A stretch of 64,000 nt of DNA from Rubrivirga marina (GTDB lineage Bacteria; Bacteroidota; Rhodothermia; Rhodothermales; Rubricoccaceae). Both the position numbers and the translations under genes were made by a program. Below are positions 24,563 to 32,894 of the stretch, piece by piece. Position 1 is the stretch's first letter, and the number at the start of each line of letters is the position of its first letter. The stretch is from positions 30,506 to 94,505 of the forward strand of contig NZ_MQWD01000010.1 of assembly GCF_002283365.1 (NCBI RefSeq). Reading direction: 5' to 3'. Below the pieces are notes generated by a model. It had not been told where the DNA came from. It worked only from the letters and a program-made list of their open reading frames with translations, and searched no databases.

Positions 24563-25930
24563 ATGTCCGCCCCGACCACGCTCCCTGCCCCGTCCACCCA
24601 GGAAGAGCTCAACCCGTTCGCCATCGCGCAGGCCCAGTTCCACGCGGCCGTCCGGTACCTCCCGGACCTCGAGCCCGGGCTCATCGAGTTTCTCGTCCGT
24701 CCCGAACGCCTCATCACGGTCGAGTTCCCGATCGAGACGGCCGACGGGCGGGTCCAGAACTTCGTCGGGCACCGCGTGCTCCACAGCAGCATCCGCGGGC
24801 CGGGCAAGGGCGGCATCCGGTTCCACCCCGACGTCACGGCCGACGAGGTCCGCGCGCTCGCGGCGTGGATGACGTGGAAGTGCGCCGTCGTCGACGTCCC
24901 GTTCGGCGGGGCCAAGGGCGGCGTCTGCTGCGACCCGTCCGAACTAACGGAGTCCGACCTCCGGCGGATCACGCGGCGGTTCGTGTCCCAGCTCGGCGAC
25001 GCGCTTGGGCCGTTCGTCGACGTCCCCGCCCCCGACGTCAACACGAACGCCCGGACGATGGCGTGGGTCTACGACACCTACGCCATGATGCACCCCGGCG
25101 AGAACAACCTCCCCGTCGTGACCGGCAAGCCGGTCGACATGGGCGGCTCGCTCGGGCGCGCCGAGGCGACCGGCCGCGGCGTCCTCTTCGCCTGCCAGCG
25201 GGCCCTCGCGCGCGGCGTCGTCGACGGGCTCGACTCGCTCGACGGGGCGACCGTCGCCGTCCAGGGGTTCGGGAACGTCGGCGCGACGGCGGCCCGGCTC
25301 TTCGCCGAGGCCGGCGCGCGCGTCGTCGCGATCAGCGACGTGACCGGGGGGCGGTACAACCCGGACGGGATCGATATCGACGCCGCCCTCGCGCTCCGCG
25401 ACGCGACCGGGTTCGTCGACGGGCTGGAGGACACCGAGCCGATCTCGAACGACGACCTGCTCGCGCTCGACGTCGACGTCCTGGTGCCGGCCGCGCTCGA
25501 GAACCAGATCCGCGCCGACAACGTGGACTCGGTCCGCGCCCGGTTCGTGGTCGAGGGCGCGAACGGGCCGACGACGCCGGCCGCCGACCGGGCCCTCTTC
25601 GAGCGGGGTGTCCCCGTCCTCCCGGACATCCTGTGCAACGCCGGCGGCGTGACCGTGAGCTACTACGAGTGGGTCCAGAACCACGAGAACGAGCAGTGGG
25701 ACGAGGACACGGTCAACGCCAAGCTCCTCGCCAAGATGGACCGGGCGACCGACGCCGTCCTCGACGCCCAGGCCCGGATCAACGGCGGCCTCGACGGGCT
25801 CGAGCGCCAGCGCGCCGAGCGCGGCCTGAACGGCCAGCCCCTCGCCCCGGTCGACCTCCGGACGGCCGCCTACGTCCTCGCCGTCGGCCGCGTGGCCGGC
25901 GTAGCCCTCCAGCGGGGGATCTGGCCGTAG
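24563..25930 (+). CDS. glutamate dehydrogenase (Glu/Leu/Phe/Val dehydrogenase family)
   Basis: The 455-aa protein carries the family signatures: the dinucleotide-independent domain with PGKGGIRFHP, the catalytic Lys region VDVPFGGAKGGV and PAPDVNTNARTMAWVYDTY, then the Rossmann domain with VAVQGFGNVGATAARLF and a C-terminal ILCNAGGVTVSYYEWVQN. It reversibly converts 2-oxoglutarate plus ammonia to glutamate. Length is slightly over the usual 415-450 because of an ~35-residue tail insertion (LDGLERQRAERGLNGQ). Start ATG 24563 gives a short N-terminal extension before PFAIAQAQFHAAVRYL. A GC hairpin lies 26 bp after the stop. Confidence 0.95.
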   Translation: MSAPTTLPAPSTQEELNPFAIAQAQFHAAVRYLPDLEPGLIEFLVRPERLITVEFPIETADGRVQNFVGHRVLHSSIRGPGKGGIRFHPDVTADEVRALAAWMTWKCAVVDVPFGGAKGGVCCDPSELTESDLRRITRRFVSQLGDALGPFVDVPAPDVNTNARTMAWVYDTYAMMHPGENNLPVVTGKPVDMGGSLGRAEATGRGVLFACQRALARGVVDGLDSLDGATVAVQGFGNVGATAARLFAEAGARVVAISDVTGGRYNPDGIDIDAALALRDATGFVDGLEDTEPISNDDLLALDVDVLVPAALENQIRADNVDSVRARFVVEGANGPTTPAADRALFERGVPVLPDILCNAGGVTVSYYEWVQNHENEQWDEDTVNAKLLAKMDRATDAVLDAQARINGGLDGLERQRAERGLNGQPLAPVDLRTAAYVLAVGRVAGVALQRGIWP

Positions 25931-25956
25931 GAAACGCACGGGGCGTGCCGGACATC

Positions 25957-25979
25957 GCCCCCCCTGAGCACGGGGGGGG
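25957..25979 (+). terminator. GC hairpin after glutamate dehydrogenase
   Basis: A run of C (25958-25964) pairs with a run of G (25972-25979) around the loop TGAGCAC, 26 bp past the stop codon. There is no U tract, as is common for terminators in this GC-rich sequence. Confidence 0.5.
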
Positions 25980-26139
25980 CTGCCTCGACGTGGGTTTCCC
26001 CGCAGAGGAGAGGCAGAACCATCGGGCGCGACGGCGTGCCCGACGGCGTGCCTGAGCTCCGCCCGAGGCGGAGGGGCAGGAGCGCCCCCCTCTCGCTCCG
26101 TCCCCGCGACGATGGCCGACGGCCCGTCGCGCGGCGACC

Positions 26140-26168
26140 CGGCTCGATAGTTCACCCCTATCGAGCCG
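26140..26168. promoter_or_regulatory. perfect 11-bp inverted repeat with ATAG-N7-CTAT core upstream of the stress protein
   Basis: CGGCTCGATAG and CTATCGAGCCG flank TTCACCC. The core ATAG-N7-CTAT is the tetranucleotide pattern of an OxyR half-site, and T-N11-A within it fits LysR binding. It lies about 100 bp upstream of the ATG at 26268. Confidence 0.6.
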
Positions 26169-26267
26169 TTCGAATCATTCCATCGAATGAATCATACGGC
26201 CGCGCGTTCTCTCCCCGACGGCGCCCTCGCGGCCCGCGCTCCCCGCGTCATCAGCCCCCCGCTCGCC

Positions 26268-27233
26268 ATGTTCGCCCCGACCCGCATCCTCGCCCCCGTC
26301 GACTTCTCCGAAGGCTCCGAGGCCGCGCTCCGCTGGGCCGTCGACCTCGCCCAGCGCACCGGGGCCGAGCTCCACGTCCTCCACGTCGAGTCGGGCTCGG
26401 CCTTCGGTGGGGAGACGTCCGGCGACGCCTCCCTCGCGGGAGGGCGCTCGCTCCGAGTCCCCGATCGGGATCGGTCCGGCGACGACCTGGCGGCGTTGAT
26501 CGACCGCGTGCCCACGGGCGAGGTCCTCGTGACGCGCGCGCGCGCCCACGGCCGCCCCTCGCGTGAGGTGCTCGACTACGCGGAGCGGGAGGGGGCCGAC
26601 CTCGTCGTGATGGGTACGCGGGGCCGCCGCGGCCTCCGCCGGCTCCTGCTCGGCAGCGTCGCCGGGGAGGTGCTCCGTCGGGCTCGGGTGCCGGTCCTCG
26701 TCGTGCCCGAGACCGCGCCGCTGGGGCCGGTCCGCCTCGTCCTCGCCCCCACCGACTTCTCCGACGCCGCGCGCCAGACGCTCCCCATCGCCGCAGGGCT
26801 CGCCGCGCTCCACGGGGCCGACCTCGAGCTCGTCCACGCCCTCGAACCCGTCCGAGCCGTCCGGGTGACGATCCCGGCCGGTGCGATCCCCGGCCTCTCG
26901 GACGGAGCCCGATGCCGGCTCCGCGCTATGGCCGGCGACCCCGCTCTCACCGCGGAGCTGGGCAGCGGAAAGGCCACTGGGGTGGCCCACGAAGAGGGCG
27001 GCGTCCTCGTCGCGGCCCGCCCGCCCACGAAGATCGGCCACCACCTCATCGAGGGGTATGCGCCGGAGGCCATCGTCGGGTACGCCCGGTCGCGGGGCGC
27101 CGACGCGGTCGTGATGGCGCGGCGGGGCCTCACCGGCGTCGAGCGGCTCCTGCTCGGGAGCGTGACCGAACGCGTCTGCCAGCTCGGCCCCTGCCCCGTC
27201 CTCGTCGTCCCTCCGGAGACTCCCGGCGCGTAA
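26268..27233 (+). CDS. universal stress protein with two UspA domains
   Basis: The 321-aa product has tandem Usp domains, each starting with a conserved strand (RILAPVDFSEGSEAAL and RLVLAPTDFSDAARQTL). Each ends with the ATP-binding G-2x-G-9x-G(S) pattern, seen in MGTRGRRGLRRLLLGSV and MARRGLTGVERLLLGSV, then PVLVVP. Such proteins help survival under oxidative and membrane stress. I chose ATG 26268 because the first domain begins three residues later. The upstream ATAG-N7-CTAT repeat suggests control by an OxyR-like regulator, consistent with oxyR and catalase genes nearby. Confidence 0.9.
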   Translation: MFAPTRILAPVDFSEGSEAALRWAVDLAQRTGAELHVLHVESGSAFGGETSGDASLAGGRSLRVPDRDRSGDDLAALIDRVPTGEVLVTRARAHGRPSREVLDYAEREGADLVVMGTRGRRGLRRLLLGSVAGEVLRRARVPVLVVPETAPLGPVRLVLAPTDFSDAARQTLPIAAGLAALHGADLELVHALEPVRAVRVTIPAGAIPGLSDGARCRLRAMAGDPALTAELGSGKATGVAHEEGGVLVAARPPTKIGHHLIEGYAPEAIVGYARSRGADAVVMARRGLTGVERLLLGSVTERVCQLGPCPVLVVPPETPGA

Positions 27234-27311
27234 GGCGGCCCCTGCGTCGGGCGCGATCTCCGCGCTGTAACCCCCTCGACCTTCCCCGTGGCCGCCGGCC
27301 TCGAGCGATCT

Positions 27312-27890
27312 ATGGAAACCCTCCTCGCCGCCCCTATCGGGGCGCTGCTCATTTTCACGCTGCGCATCCTCGACGTCTCGATGTCGATCATGCGCATGAT
27401 CCTCGCCGTCCGGGGCCACCGTGGCGTCGCGGCCGTGATCGGGTTCTTCGAGGTCCTCCTGTGGCTCGTCGCCGTTGGGACCGCGCTCGAGCACCTGGAC
27501 TCGTGGCTCCACATCGTCGGCTACGCCGCGGGCTTCGCGGCCGGCAACTACGTCGGGGTGTGGGTGGAGGAGCGCTTCGCGATGGGCACCAACGTGGTCC
27601 GGGCCATCCTGCCCCAGGTGGAGCACGCCGACGGGGGCACGGCGGGGGGCGCCGCCGCGCACGCGCTGCGGGAGTCCGGGTACGCCGTCACGGAGATGCA
27701 CGGGCGCGGCCGCGAGAGCGCCGTCGAGATCCTCAACGTGGTCGTGCCGCGCAAGCGCGTGAGCGAGGTGATGGGGATCGTCCAGGCTCACACGTCGAAG
27801 GCGTTCGTGACGGTGGAGGAGGTCCGCTCGGCCCACGGCGGCCGCGTGCGCCCGGGCGGCCGCAAGACCCCGTTCTTGGTCGGCGGGTAA
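27312..27890 (+). CDS. UPF0316 family membrane protein (DUF5698/DUF2179)
   Basis: About 192 aa: three N-terminal membrane helices (PIGALLIFTLRILDVSMSIM, GVAAVIGFFEVLLWLVAVGT, HIVGYAAGFAAGNYVGVWVE) match UPF0316, followed by a cytoplasmic DUF2179-like domain (AVTEMHGRGRESAVEILNVVV, RKRVSEVMGIV). Function is unknown in the family. An in-frame GTG at 27288 would add eight residues; ATG 27312 gives the typical start just before the first helix. It follows the stress protein by 78 bp. Confidence 0.85.
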   Translation: METLLAAPIGALLIFTLRILDVSMSIMRMILAVRGHRGVAAVIGFFEVLLWLVAVGTALEHLDSWLHIVGYAAGFAAGNYVGVWVEERFAMGTNVVRAILPQVEHADGGTAGGAAAHALRESGYAVTEMHGRGRESAVEILNVVVPRKRVSEVMGIVQAHTSKAFVTVEEVRSAHGGRVRPGGRKTPFLVGG

Positions 27891-27951
27891 TGCCCCTCCT
27901 CCTCTGCCGCGGCCCCATGACGCATCCCTTCCACCCCTACCCCGTTCTACG

Positions 27952-28689
27952 ATGAGCTCGACTGACCGACCGTCCCCCACCCACCCCCCGACCCTCGCGG
28001 CCGCCGACCGCATCGCCGAGGCCGTCCGGGACGCGTGCGTGGAGGCCGCACTCGACGCCTTCGAGGACGCATCCATGAGCGGGCTCTGCTGCACCGGGGC
28101 CTGGGAGTGCGCCGTCGGGGCCGTCCGGACGCTCGACCTCGGCCCCGCCGTCGGCGACGACCGCGGCCCTCCGTTGACGGCCCGCCCCCCCCACAAGGAG
28201 ACTCTCTCGGCCGTTGACCGCGAGCACCTCGCCCGGTGCGTCGCCCTCGCCGAGGAGGCGCTCGACGCCGGCGACGAGCCGTTCGGGTCCGTCCTCGTCG
28301 GGCCGGACGGCGAGGTTCTCCGCGAGGCCCGCAACCGGGCCGTCACGGGCGCCCCCACGCGCCACCCCGAGCTCGAGCTGGCCCAGTGGGCGGCGGCCCA
28401 CCTCGGCGCCGACGCCCGCGCCGCGGCCACCGTCTACACGTCGGGCGAGCACTGCCCGATGTGCGCGGCGGCCCACGCCTGGGCCGGGCTCGGCCGGATC
28501 GTCTACGCCTCGTCGGCCTCGCAGCTGGCGCGGTGGCTGGGGGCGTTCGGTGCCGCCGCGCCGCCTGTGCCGCCGCTCCCCGTCTGGGCGGTGGCCCCGG
28601 ACGTGCCGGTGAGCGGGCCGGACCTCGCGCTCGCCCCGCACGTCCGCGACCTCCACCGGCGGTTCCACCTCGGCGACACGTCGGCGTAG
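27952..28689 (+). CDS. nucleoside/guanine deaminase-like protein with N-terminal extension
   Basis: Residues ~85-200 form a cytidine-deaminase-fold domain: SVLVGPDGEVLREARNRAV, the proton-shuttle motif HPELELAQWAA (H-P-E rather than H-A-E) and the zinc ligands in EHCPMCAAAHAWAGL, where the usual PCxxC reads HCPMC. This is the guanine-deaminase/TadA-like branch. The first ~85 residues include CCTGAWECAVGAVRTL and are not part of the standard domain. Substrate is unknown; the HPE variant and His for Pro next to the first Cys may shift specificity. Start ATG 27952 lies 61 bp after the UPF0316 gene. Confidence 0.82.
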   Translation: MSSTDRPSPTHPPTLAAADRIAEAVRDACVEAALDAFEDASMSGLCCTGAWECAVGAVRTLDLGPAVGDDRGPPLTARPPHKETLSAVDREHLARCVALAEEALDAGDEPFGSVLVGPDGEVLREARNRAVTGAPTRHPELELAQWAAAHLGADARAAATVYTSGEHCPMCAAAHAWAGLGRIVYASSASQLARWLGAFGAAAPPVPPLPVWAVAPDVPVSGPDLALAPHVRDLHRRFHLGDTSA

Positions 28690-28715
28690 GACGGAGGGCG
28701 GGGAGATGTGCCGCG

Positions 28716-28736
28716 CCGATAGGCCGGTCCTATCGG
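28716..28736. promoter_or_regulatory. CCGATAG-N7-CTATCGG inverted repeat upstream of the META lipoprotein
   Basis: Perfect 7-bp arms around GCCGGTC, extendable by one G:C pair. The core ATAG-N7-CTAT equals the element upstream of the stress protein. It lies 95 bp before the ATG at 28831. A terminator of the deaminase gene (stop 28689) is the alternative reading. Confidence 0.5.
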
Positions 28737-28830
28737 AACGATCCCAACAACCCATAGCAGCTATCGTCGAGTCGCGCGTTGGTTCGGAACTGGGAAGGTC
28801 CTCTTCCCAACTCTCCCGACCCTCCTCCCT

Positions 28831-29925
28831 ATGAAGCCCCTCTTGACCCTCCTCCTGCTCGGCGCCGTGGCCGCCGGGTGCGCCTCGTCCGGCCACCTCG
28901 GCGATGCCACCGGGGCCGTCGGCCCGACCTGGACCCTCGTCGCGCTCGGCGACGACGCCCCGGAGGCCGAGGCCACGCTCACGTTCGGCGACGACGGCCG
29001 CGTCTTCGGAACGACCGGCTGTAACCGGTACTTCGGGTCGTACGCCCTCGCGGACGACGGCGCCCTGACGCTCACCGGGGTCGGCTCGACGCGGATGGCC
29101 TGCCCGCCGGCCGAGATGGCCCAGGAGGCCCAGTTCTTCGCGGCCCTGAACGGAGCCCAGCGGGTCGTCGTGACCGGCGACCGGCTCGCGCTCGGCACTA
29201 GCGGCCCGCCGCTCACTTTCCGCGCCACGCCCGGTGCGTCCGCCGACGCCACGCTCACGGGGACCGTCACCTACCGGCCCCGCATCGCGCTCCCGCCCGA
29301 CGCCGTCCTCTCGGTGGAGCTCCTCGACGTGAGCCGCGCCGACGCCCCGTCGGTCACGCTAGCGGAGACGCGCGTCGGCACGGACGGTGCCCAGGTGCCC
29401 CTCCCGTTCTCGCTCGACTACGACTCGGCCGACGTCGAGCCCCGGAACCGCTACGTCGTCCGCGCCGAGATCTTCGACGCCGTGGGCGTCCTCCTCTGGA
29501 CGACCGACACCGCGGCCCCCGTCCTCACGCAGGGCGCGCCGCGCGACGGCGTCGAGGTCGTGCTCGCGCAGGTAGCCGAGGCCGACCCGGCGGGTGCTCT
29601 CGTCGGCCGGTCGTGGCGGCTCTCCGAGATCCGCGAGGCCAGCGGCCTTACGCTCTCCTACGAGGGCGAGGCCCCGTTCACGCTCTCGTTTGGCGCCGAC
29701 GGCCGCTACAACGGCCGGGCCGACTGCAACCGCTACGGCGGCGCGTTCGAGGCCGGCCCGTCCGGGTCGCTCCGGCTCTCGCAGGGGCTCTCGACGCTCG
29801 CCGCCTGCCCCGGCCCGTCCGTCTCTGAGGACTTCTTCGAGGTCCTGAACGATGTTGACCGCTACGCCCTCGCCGACGGTCGGCTAACGCTGAGCGGTCC
29901 CGGGGGCGCGCTCGTGTTCGAGTAG
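28831..29925 (+). CDS. META-YbaY-META domain lipoprotein, 364 aa
   Basis: A lipoprotein signal (LLLLGAVAAGC) precedes a META/HslJ domain (WTLVALGDD, GCNRYFGSY, MACPPAEMAQEAQFFAAL), a central YbaY-like domain (LTGTVTYRPRIALPPDAVLS then VELLDVSRADA) and a second META domain (WRLSEIREASG, DCNRYGGAFE, LAACPGPSVSEDFFEVL). Such proteins sit in the outer membrane or periplasm and are linked to heat-shock and envelope stress. The duplication of META around YbaY is a complete three-domain layout with no truncation. An ATAG-N7-CTAT box lies upstream. Another META lipoprotein at 31811-32533 shows these are a local family. Confidence 0.88.
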   Translation: MKPLLTLLLLGAVAAGCASSGHLGDATGAVGPTWTLVALGDDAPEAEATLTFGDDGRVFGTTGCNRYFGSYALADDGALTLTGVGSTRMACPPAEMAQEAQFFAALNGAQRVVVTGDRLALGTSGPPLTFRATPGASADATLTGTVTYRPRIALPPDAVLSVELLDVSRADAPSVTLAETRVGTDGAQVPLPFSLDYDSADVEPRNRYVVRAEIFDAVGVLLWTTDTAAPVLTQGAPRDGVEVVLAQVAEADPAGALVGRSWRLSEIREASGLTLSYEGEAPFTLSFGADGRYNGRADCNRYGGAFEAGPSGSLRLSQGLSTLAACPGPSVSEDFFEVLNDVDRYALADGRLTLSGPGGALVFE

Positions 29926-30037
29926 GCCCGACGAGGGATCTGAGGGCGCGTGCGACCGAGTAAAGGGTCGGGCGCTCCTCAGAGAGCCGCATCCACCGCT
30001 CGGGTAGTCCGTCCCCCGCGCGCAGCCCCCCTATTCC

Positions 30038-30424
30038 GTGTCCTTCCTCCACGACATCGGCCGTCGACCGCGTCGTCTGACCGGGTTCTCGGTGGGCGCG
30101 GCCGTCGTCGCGCTGGCCGGGCTCCTGTGGACCCCGCAGCCCGGCGCGGGGGGGAGCCATGCGGCGGAGGCGTGGGGCGGAGGCAGCACCTCGGTCTTCG
30201 AGGGCCGGCTCCACCCGCTCACTGCCGTCCTCGTCGTCCCCGCCCCGCCGGCGCTGACGGCGGCGGAGCGGGTCGGTCCGCCTGGCGTGGGCACTCCGGC
30301 CTCGTTCCGCGCCGTGTCCCGGCCCGGGCTCGGGGCGCCGGCGGTGGGGGGCGCGAGCCCCTCGGCCCCGTACGTGGTGGCGGGGGTCGAGAGGTGCCGC
30401 CTGGGGTGCGTGTTCAGACTGTGA
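30038..30424 (+). CDS. hypothetical small membrane-anchored protein, 128 aa
   Basis: A GTG start gives a basic N terminus, one hydrophobic segment (FSVGAAVVALAGLLW) and a low-complexity Gly/Pro/Ala exported part. No family recognised. The hydrophobic helix and absence of shadow-like Arg runs favour a real gene, but other frames here are also open, so support is limited. Confidence 0.4.
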   Translation: MSFLHDIGRRPRRLTGFSVGAAVVALAGLLWTPQPGAGGSHAAEAWGGGSTSVFEGRLHPLTAVLVVPAPPALTAAERVGPPGVGTPASFRAVSRPGLGAPAVGGASPSAPYVVAGVERCRLGCVFRL

Positions 30425-30580
30425 GGTCGGTGCCGGCGGCCTGACGCCCCGCGTCGGTCCGCTGTCCCTCCGATCCCCCTCACCTGGTGGACCCCTTCGG
30501 CGTCCGTCGGTCGGCCTGCATCTCGCGGGGCCGTCCGCCGGGATCGGGAGGGTCCCGTCTTCCATCTGGACACCCCTCCC

Positions 30581-30736
30581 ATGACTCCCTCGACCCCTGT
30601 CCCCCCCGCGCGCCCCTCGTCGCCCGGGGCCTCACCGAAGCCCCCCTCGCGTGGAGACGGCGTGGGCCTGTACGTCTTCATGGCCCTCGTCGTGCTGGGC
30701 GTGGTGGCCGTCGCCTACGCCTTCCTGCGGCTGTAG
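30581..30736 (+). CDS. small single-span membrane protein, 51 aa
   Basis: ATG 30581 opens a 51-codon frame: a Pro/Ser-rich N-terminal half (MTPSTPVPPARPSSPG) and a C-terminal membrane helix (GLYVFMALVVLGVVAVAYAF) ending in LRL-stop at 30736. The sharp hydrophobic helix makes chance unlikely. A perfect terminator-type inverted repeat follows within 22 bp, supporting an expressed unit. Similar tail-anchored mini-proteins are common beside envelope genes; function unknown. Confidence 0.6.
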   Translation: MTPSTPVPPARPSSPGASPKPPSRGDGVGLYVFMALVVLGVVAVAYAFLRL

Positions 30737-30757
30737 ACGATCGACCTGCAACCCCCA

Positions 30758-30795
30758 CCGCTCCCGCCTCGGCAGTGCGCCCGAGGCGGGAGCGG
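30758..30795. terminator. bidirectional terminator, 14-bp perfect arms
   Basis: CCGCTCCCGCCTCG (30758-30771) and CGAGGCGGGAGCGG (30782-30795) flank a 10-nt loop. It sits exactly between the 51-aa plus-strand gene (stop 30736) and the end of the minus-strand LysR gene (30796), so it can serve both. Confidence 0.75.
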
Positions 30796-31680
30796 TCAGG
30801 CGGACTCGTCCCCGACGACCGCGCGGAGGAACCGCGCGAGGAGCGGCGAGGCGTCGTCGCGGCGCCAGACGACGCCGGTCGCGATGGTCAGCTCGGGCTC
30901 GACGAGGCGGGCGTAGGCCACGCCCGGGTACCCCGGCTGGACGCGGGCCTGGTGGACCGTCCCGATGCCGACGCCGGCGGCCACGAGCCCGAGCAAGCTC
31001 TCGACGTGGCGGACCTCCTGGACGACGCGGGGCTCGACCCCGGCCGCCCGGCTCGCGCGGAGGTAGGCGTCGTAGACCTCGGGGGCCGGGTCCCGCGCCC
31101 ACGCCACCTGCGGCTCGTCGGCCAGCTCGGCGAGCGCGACCGTCTCCCGTCCGGCCAGGCGGTGGTCCGCCGGGAGCACGACGACCGTCGGGGCCTCGCC
31201 CAGCCGGCGGACGGCGAGGTCCCGCTCGTCGACGGGGAGGAGGACGAGGCCGACGTCGGCCCGGCCCTCGCGGACGGCGTCGGCCTGCGCGCGGCTCCCG
31301 GTCTCCCAGAGGTCAAGCGTGGCGCCGGGGACCTCGCCGCGGAAGTCGCGGATGGCGCCGGCGAGCCCGTCGCGCATGACGGCCGCCTCGTAGCCGACGC
31401 GGAGCGTCCCGGCCCGGCCCTCGGCCGCGGCCCGGACGGCGGCCTCGGCGCGGGCGGCCTCGTCGAGCACGCGCCGCGCGTGGGGGAGGAGGACGGCGCC
31501 CACGTCCGTCAGCGCGACGCCGCGCCGCGAGCGGTCGAAGAGGCGGGCCCCGACCTCGTCCTCGAACGCCTGGATCTGCTGGCTCAGCGTCGGCTGCGCG
31601 ACGAACGACCGCTCGGCGGCCCGGCCGAAGTGGAGCTCCTCGGCGACGGCGACGAAGTAGCGGAGGTGGCGGAGTTCCAT
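30796..31680 (-). CDS. LysR-family transcriptional regulator
   Basis: The 294-aa protein starts MELRHLRYFVAVAEELHFGR, the classical start of BenM/CatM-type LysR regulators, with HTH residues PTLSQQIQAFEDEVGARLF and a two-lobed effector-binding domain (GTLRVGYEAAV, DVGLVLLPVD, GVGIGTVH). Start chosen at ATG 31680 rather than the in-frame ATG seven codons upstream. It is divergent from a META/MliC lipoprotein, and a GATAG-N7-CTACC element lies in the shared region, so it probably regulates that gene and itself. Effector unknown. Confidence 0.9.
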   Translation of the reverse strand: MELRHLRYFVAVAEELHFGRAAERSFVAQPTLSQQIQAFEDEVGARLFDRSRRGVALTDVGAVLLPHARRVLDEAARAEAAVRAAAEGRAGTLRVGYEAAVMRDGLAGAIRDFRGEVPGATLDLWETGSRAQADAVREGRADVGLVLLPVDERDLAVRRLGEAPTVVVLPADHRLAGRETVALAELADEPQVAWARDPAPEVYDAYLRASRAAGVEPRVVQEVRHVESLLGLVAAGVGIGTVHQARVQPGYPGVAYARLVEPELTIATGVVWRRDDASPLLARFLRAVVGDESA

Positions 31681-31701
31681 CGGGGGGGGCGGACCGCCCA
31701 T

Positions 31702-31718
31702 GATAGGCGGTGGCTACC
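31702..31718. promoter_or_regulatory. imperfect GATAG-N7-CTACC box between divergent LysR and META genes
   Basis: ATAG (31703-31706), 7 bp, CTAC (31714-31717): one mismatch from the ATAG-N7-CTAT pattern found upstream of the stress protein and the first META lipoprotein. It is 22 bp upstream of the LysR ATG and 94 bp from the lipoprotein ATG. Confidence 0.4.
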
Positions 31719-31810
31719 AGTCCGATCCAATCTTTCCATCCAACCTATCGCCCGCGGTTCCGTTCTCCCCTCCAGGCCAGGCCGGACCCCCGGCCGCATC
31801 CTGATCCGAC

Positions 31811-32533
31811 ATGAACGCCCCCCTCGTCCTCCCCGCCCTCGCGCTCGCCGTGACCGGTTGCGCCACGGCCCCGCTCGCCCCGCCCACGCCGGGCGCCCCG
31901 AACACGGGCACGCTCCCCGGTCCCGTGTGGCACCTCACCGAGATCCGCTCGGCCACGGGCGCCGCGACCGCCCCCGAGGGCGAGGGCCGGTTTACGGTCT
32001 CGTTCCTGGGCGACGGTCGGTTCGTCGGCCGGGCCGACTGCAACCGGTATGGGGGCACCTTCGAGGCGACCTCGAACGGCGACCTCGTGCTCATGAACAC
32101 GTCCACGACCGTCGCCGCCTGCGCGCCGCCCTCGTCCTCACACGCCTTCTTCGACGTCGTCAACCAGGTCGTCGGGTTCGGCGTCTCGGGCGGCCGCCTC
32201 ACGCTCCGCGGCGCGGACGGGGGCGCGCTCGTGTTCGAGCGCGAGGCCGGGTGGATGGAGCCCCAGGAGACCGGCCGCGGCCTCGCCTTCACGTGCGACG
32301 GCCCCGGCGGCCGGTTCACGTTCCGCGCCCGCACGGGGCCGGGCGAGCTGGCCGTCTGGCTCCCCCGGCGGTTCGAGGGCCGCGAGGGCGGGACGTACCT
32401 CGTGCTCGGCCAGGTCGTCTCCGCCAGCGGCGCGAGGTACGAGGACGGCCCCGTGACGGTGTGGACGCGCGGGCGCGAGGCGCTCCTCGTCGTCGACGGC
32501 GCCGAGTACCGCGGGTGCGCGGCCCGGCACTGA
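31811..32533 (+). CDS. META plus MliC-like (lysozyme inhibitor) lipoprotein
   Basis: A short lipoprotein signal (LALAVTGC) is followed by a META domain ([38 protein letters not shown]) and a C-terminal MliC/PliC-type domain ([44 protein letters not shown]) with the pair of Cys that normally form its disulfide. MliC proteins block C-type lysozyme at the cell surface. The fusion suggests an envelope-protection protein. It is divergently transcribed from a LysR regulator and followed 19 bp later by the Gdx-type exporter gene. Confidence 0.86.
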   Translation: MNAPLVLPALALAVTGCATAPLAPPTPGAPNTGTLPGPVWHLTEIRSATGAATAPEGEGRFTVSFLGDGRFVGRADCNRYGGTFEATSNGDLVLMNTSTTVAACAPPSSSHAFFDVVNQVVGFGVSGGRLTLRGADGGALVFEREAGWMEPQETGRGLAFTCDGPGGRFTFRARTGPGELAVWLPRRFEGREGGTYLVLGQVVSASGARYEDGPVTVWTRGREALLVVDGAEYRGCAARH

Positions 32534-32552
32534 ACCGCCTCTCCCTTTGACC

Positions 32553-32894
32553 ATGACCCCCACCACCGCCTGGGCCGTCCTCGTCGTCGCCGGCCTGTTC
32601 GAGACCGGCTGGGCCGTCGGGCTGAAGTACACCGACGGGTTCACGCGGCTCTGGCCGAGCGTGTGGACGGCCGCCTCCATGATCGTGAGCGTGTACCTCC
32701 TCGCCAGGGCGCTCCAGACTCTCCCCGTGGGCACCGGCTACGCCGTCTGGACCGGGATCGGGACGGTCGGGACGGCGCTCCTAGGGATGGCCCTGTTCGG
32801 GGAGCCCCGCGAGGCCCTCCGGCTCGCGTGCATCGGCCTCATCGTGGCCGGCATCGTCGGCCTCAAGCTCGTCACGCCCGCCCCGTCGCCATGA
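32553..32894 (+). CDS. SMR-family exporter, Gdx/SugE-type (guanidinium)
   Basis: The 113-aa protein has four membrane helices and the SMR pattern with the essential Glu in [17 protein letters not shown]. The WAVGLKYT stretch is characteristic of the SugE/Gdx branch, which exports guanidinium in exchange for protons, rather than the drug-exporting EmrE branch. Start ATG 32553. Its stop overlaps the ATG of the MarC gene (ATGA), so both are co-translated. No guanidine riboswitch is visible in the 19 bp upstream. Confidence 0.9.
   Translation: MTPTTAWAVLVVAGLFETGWAVGLKYTDGFTRLWPSVWTAASMIVSVYLLARALQTLPVGTGYAVWTGIGTVGTALLGMALFGEPREALRLACIGLIVAGIVGLKLVTPAPSP

Larger units (their letters stand above)
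25931..26267. other. 337-bp intergenic region between glutamate dehydrogenase and the stress protein
   Basis: It contains a terminator-like hairpin (25957-25979) and a perfect 11-bp inverted repeat (26140-26168) described separately. An in-frame upstream ATG at 26187 could lengthen the stress protein by 27 residues, but that segment is Ala/Arg/Pro-rich and unlike the family. Confidence 0.5.

Noticed and set aside
26175..28430. 751-codon minus-strand open frame
   Set aside because: It is antisense to the universal stress protein, UPF0316 and deaminase genes, all with clear motifs, and its product is low-complexity Glu/Gly/Arg-rich with no motif. A consequence of third-position GC bias.
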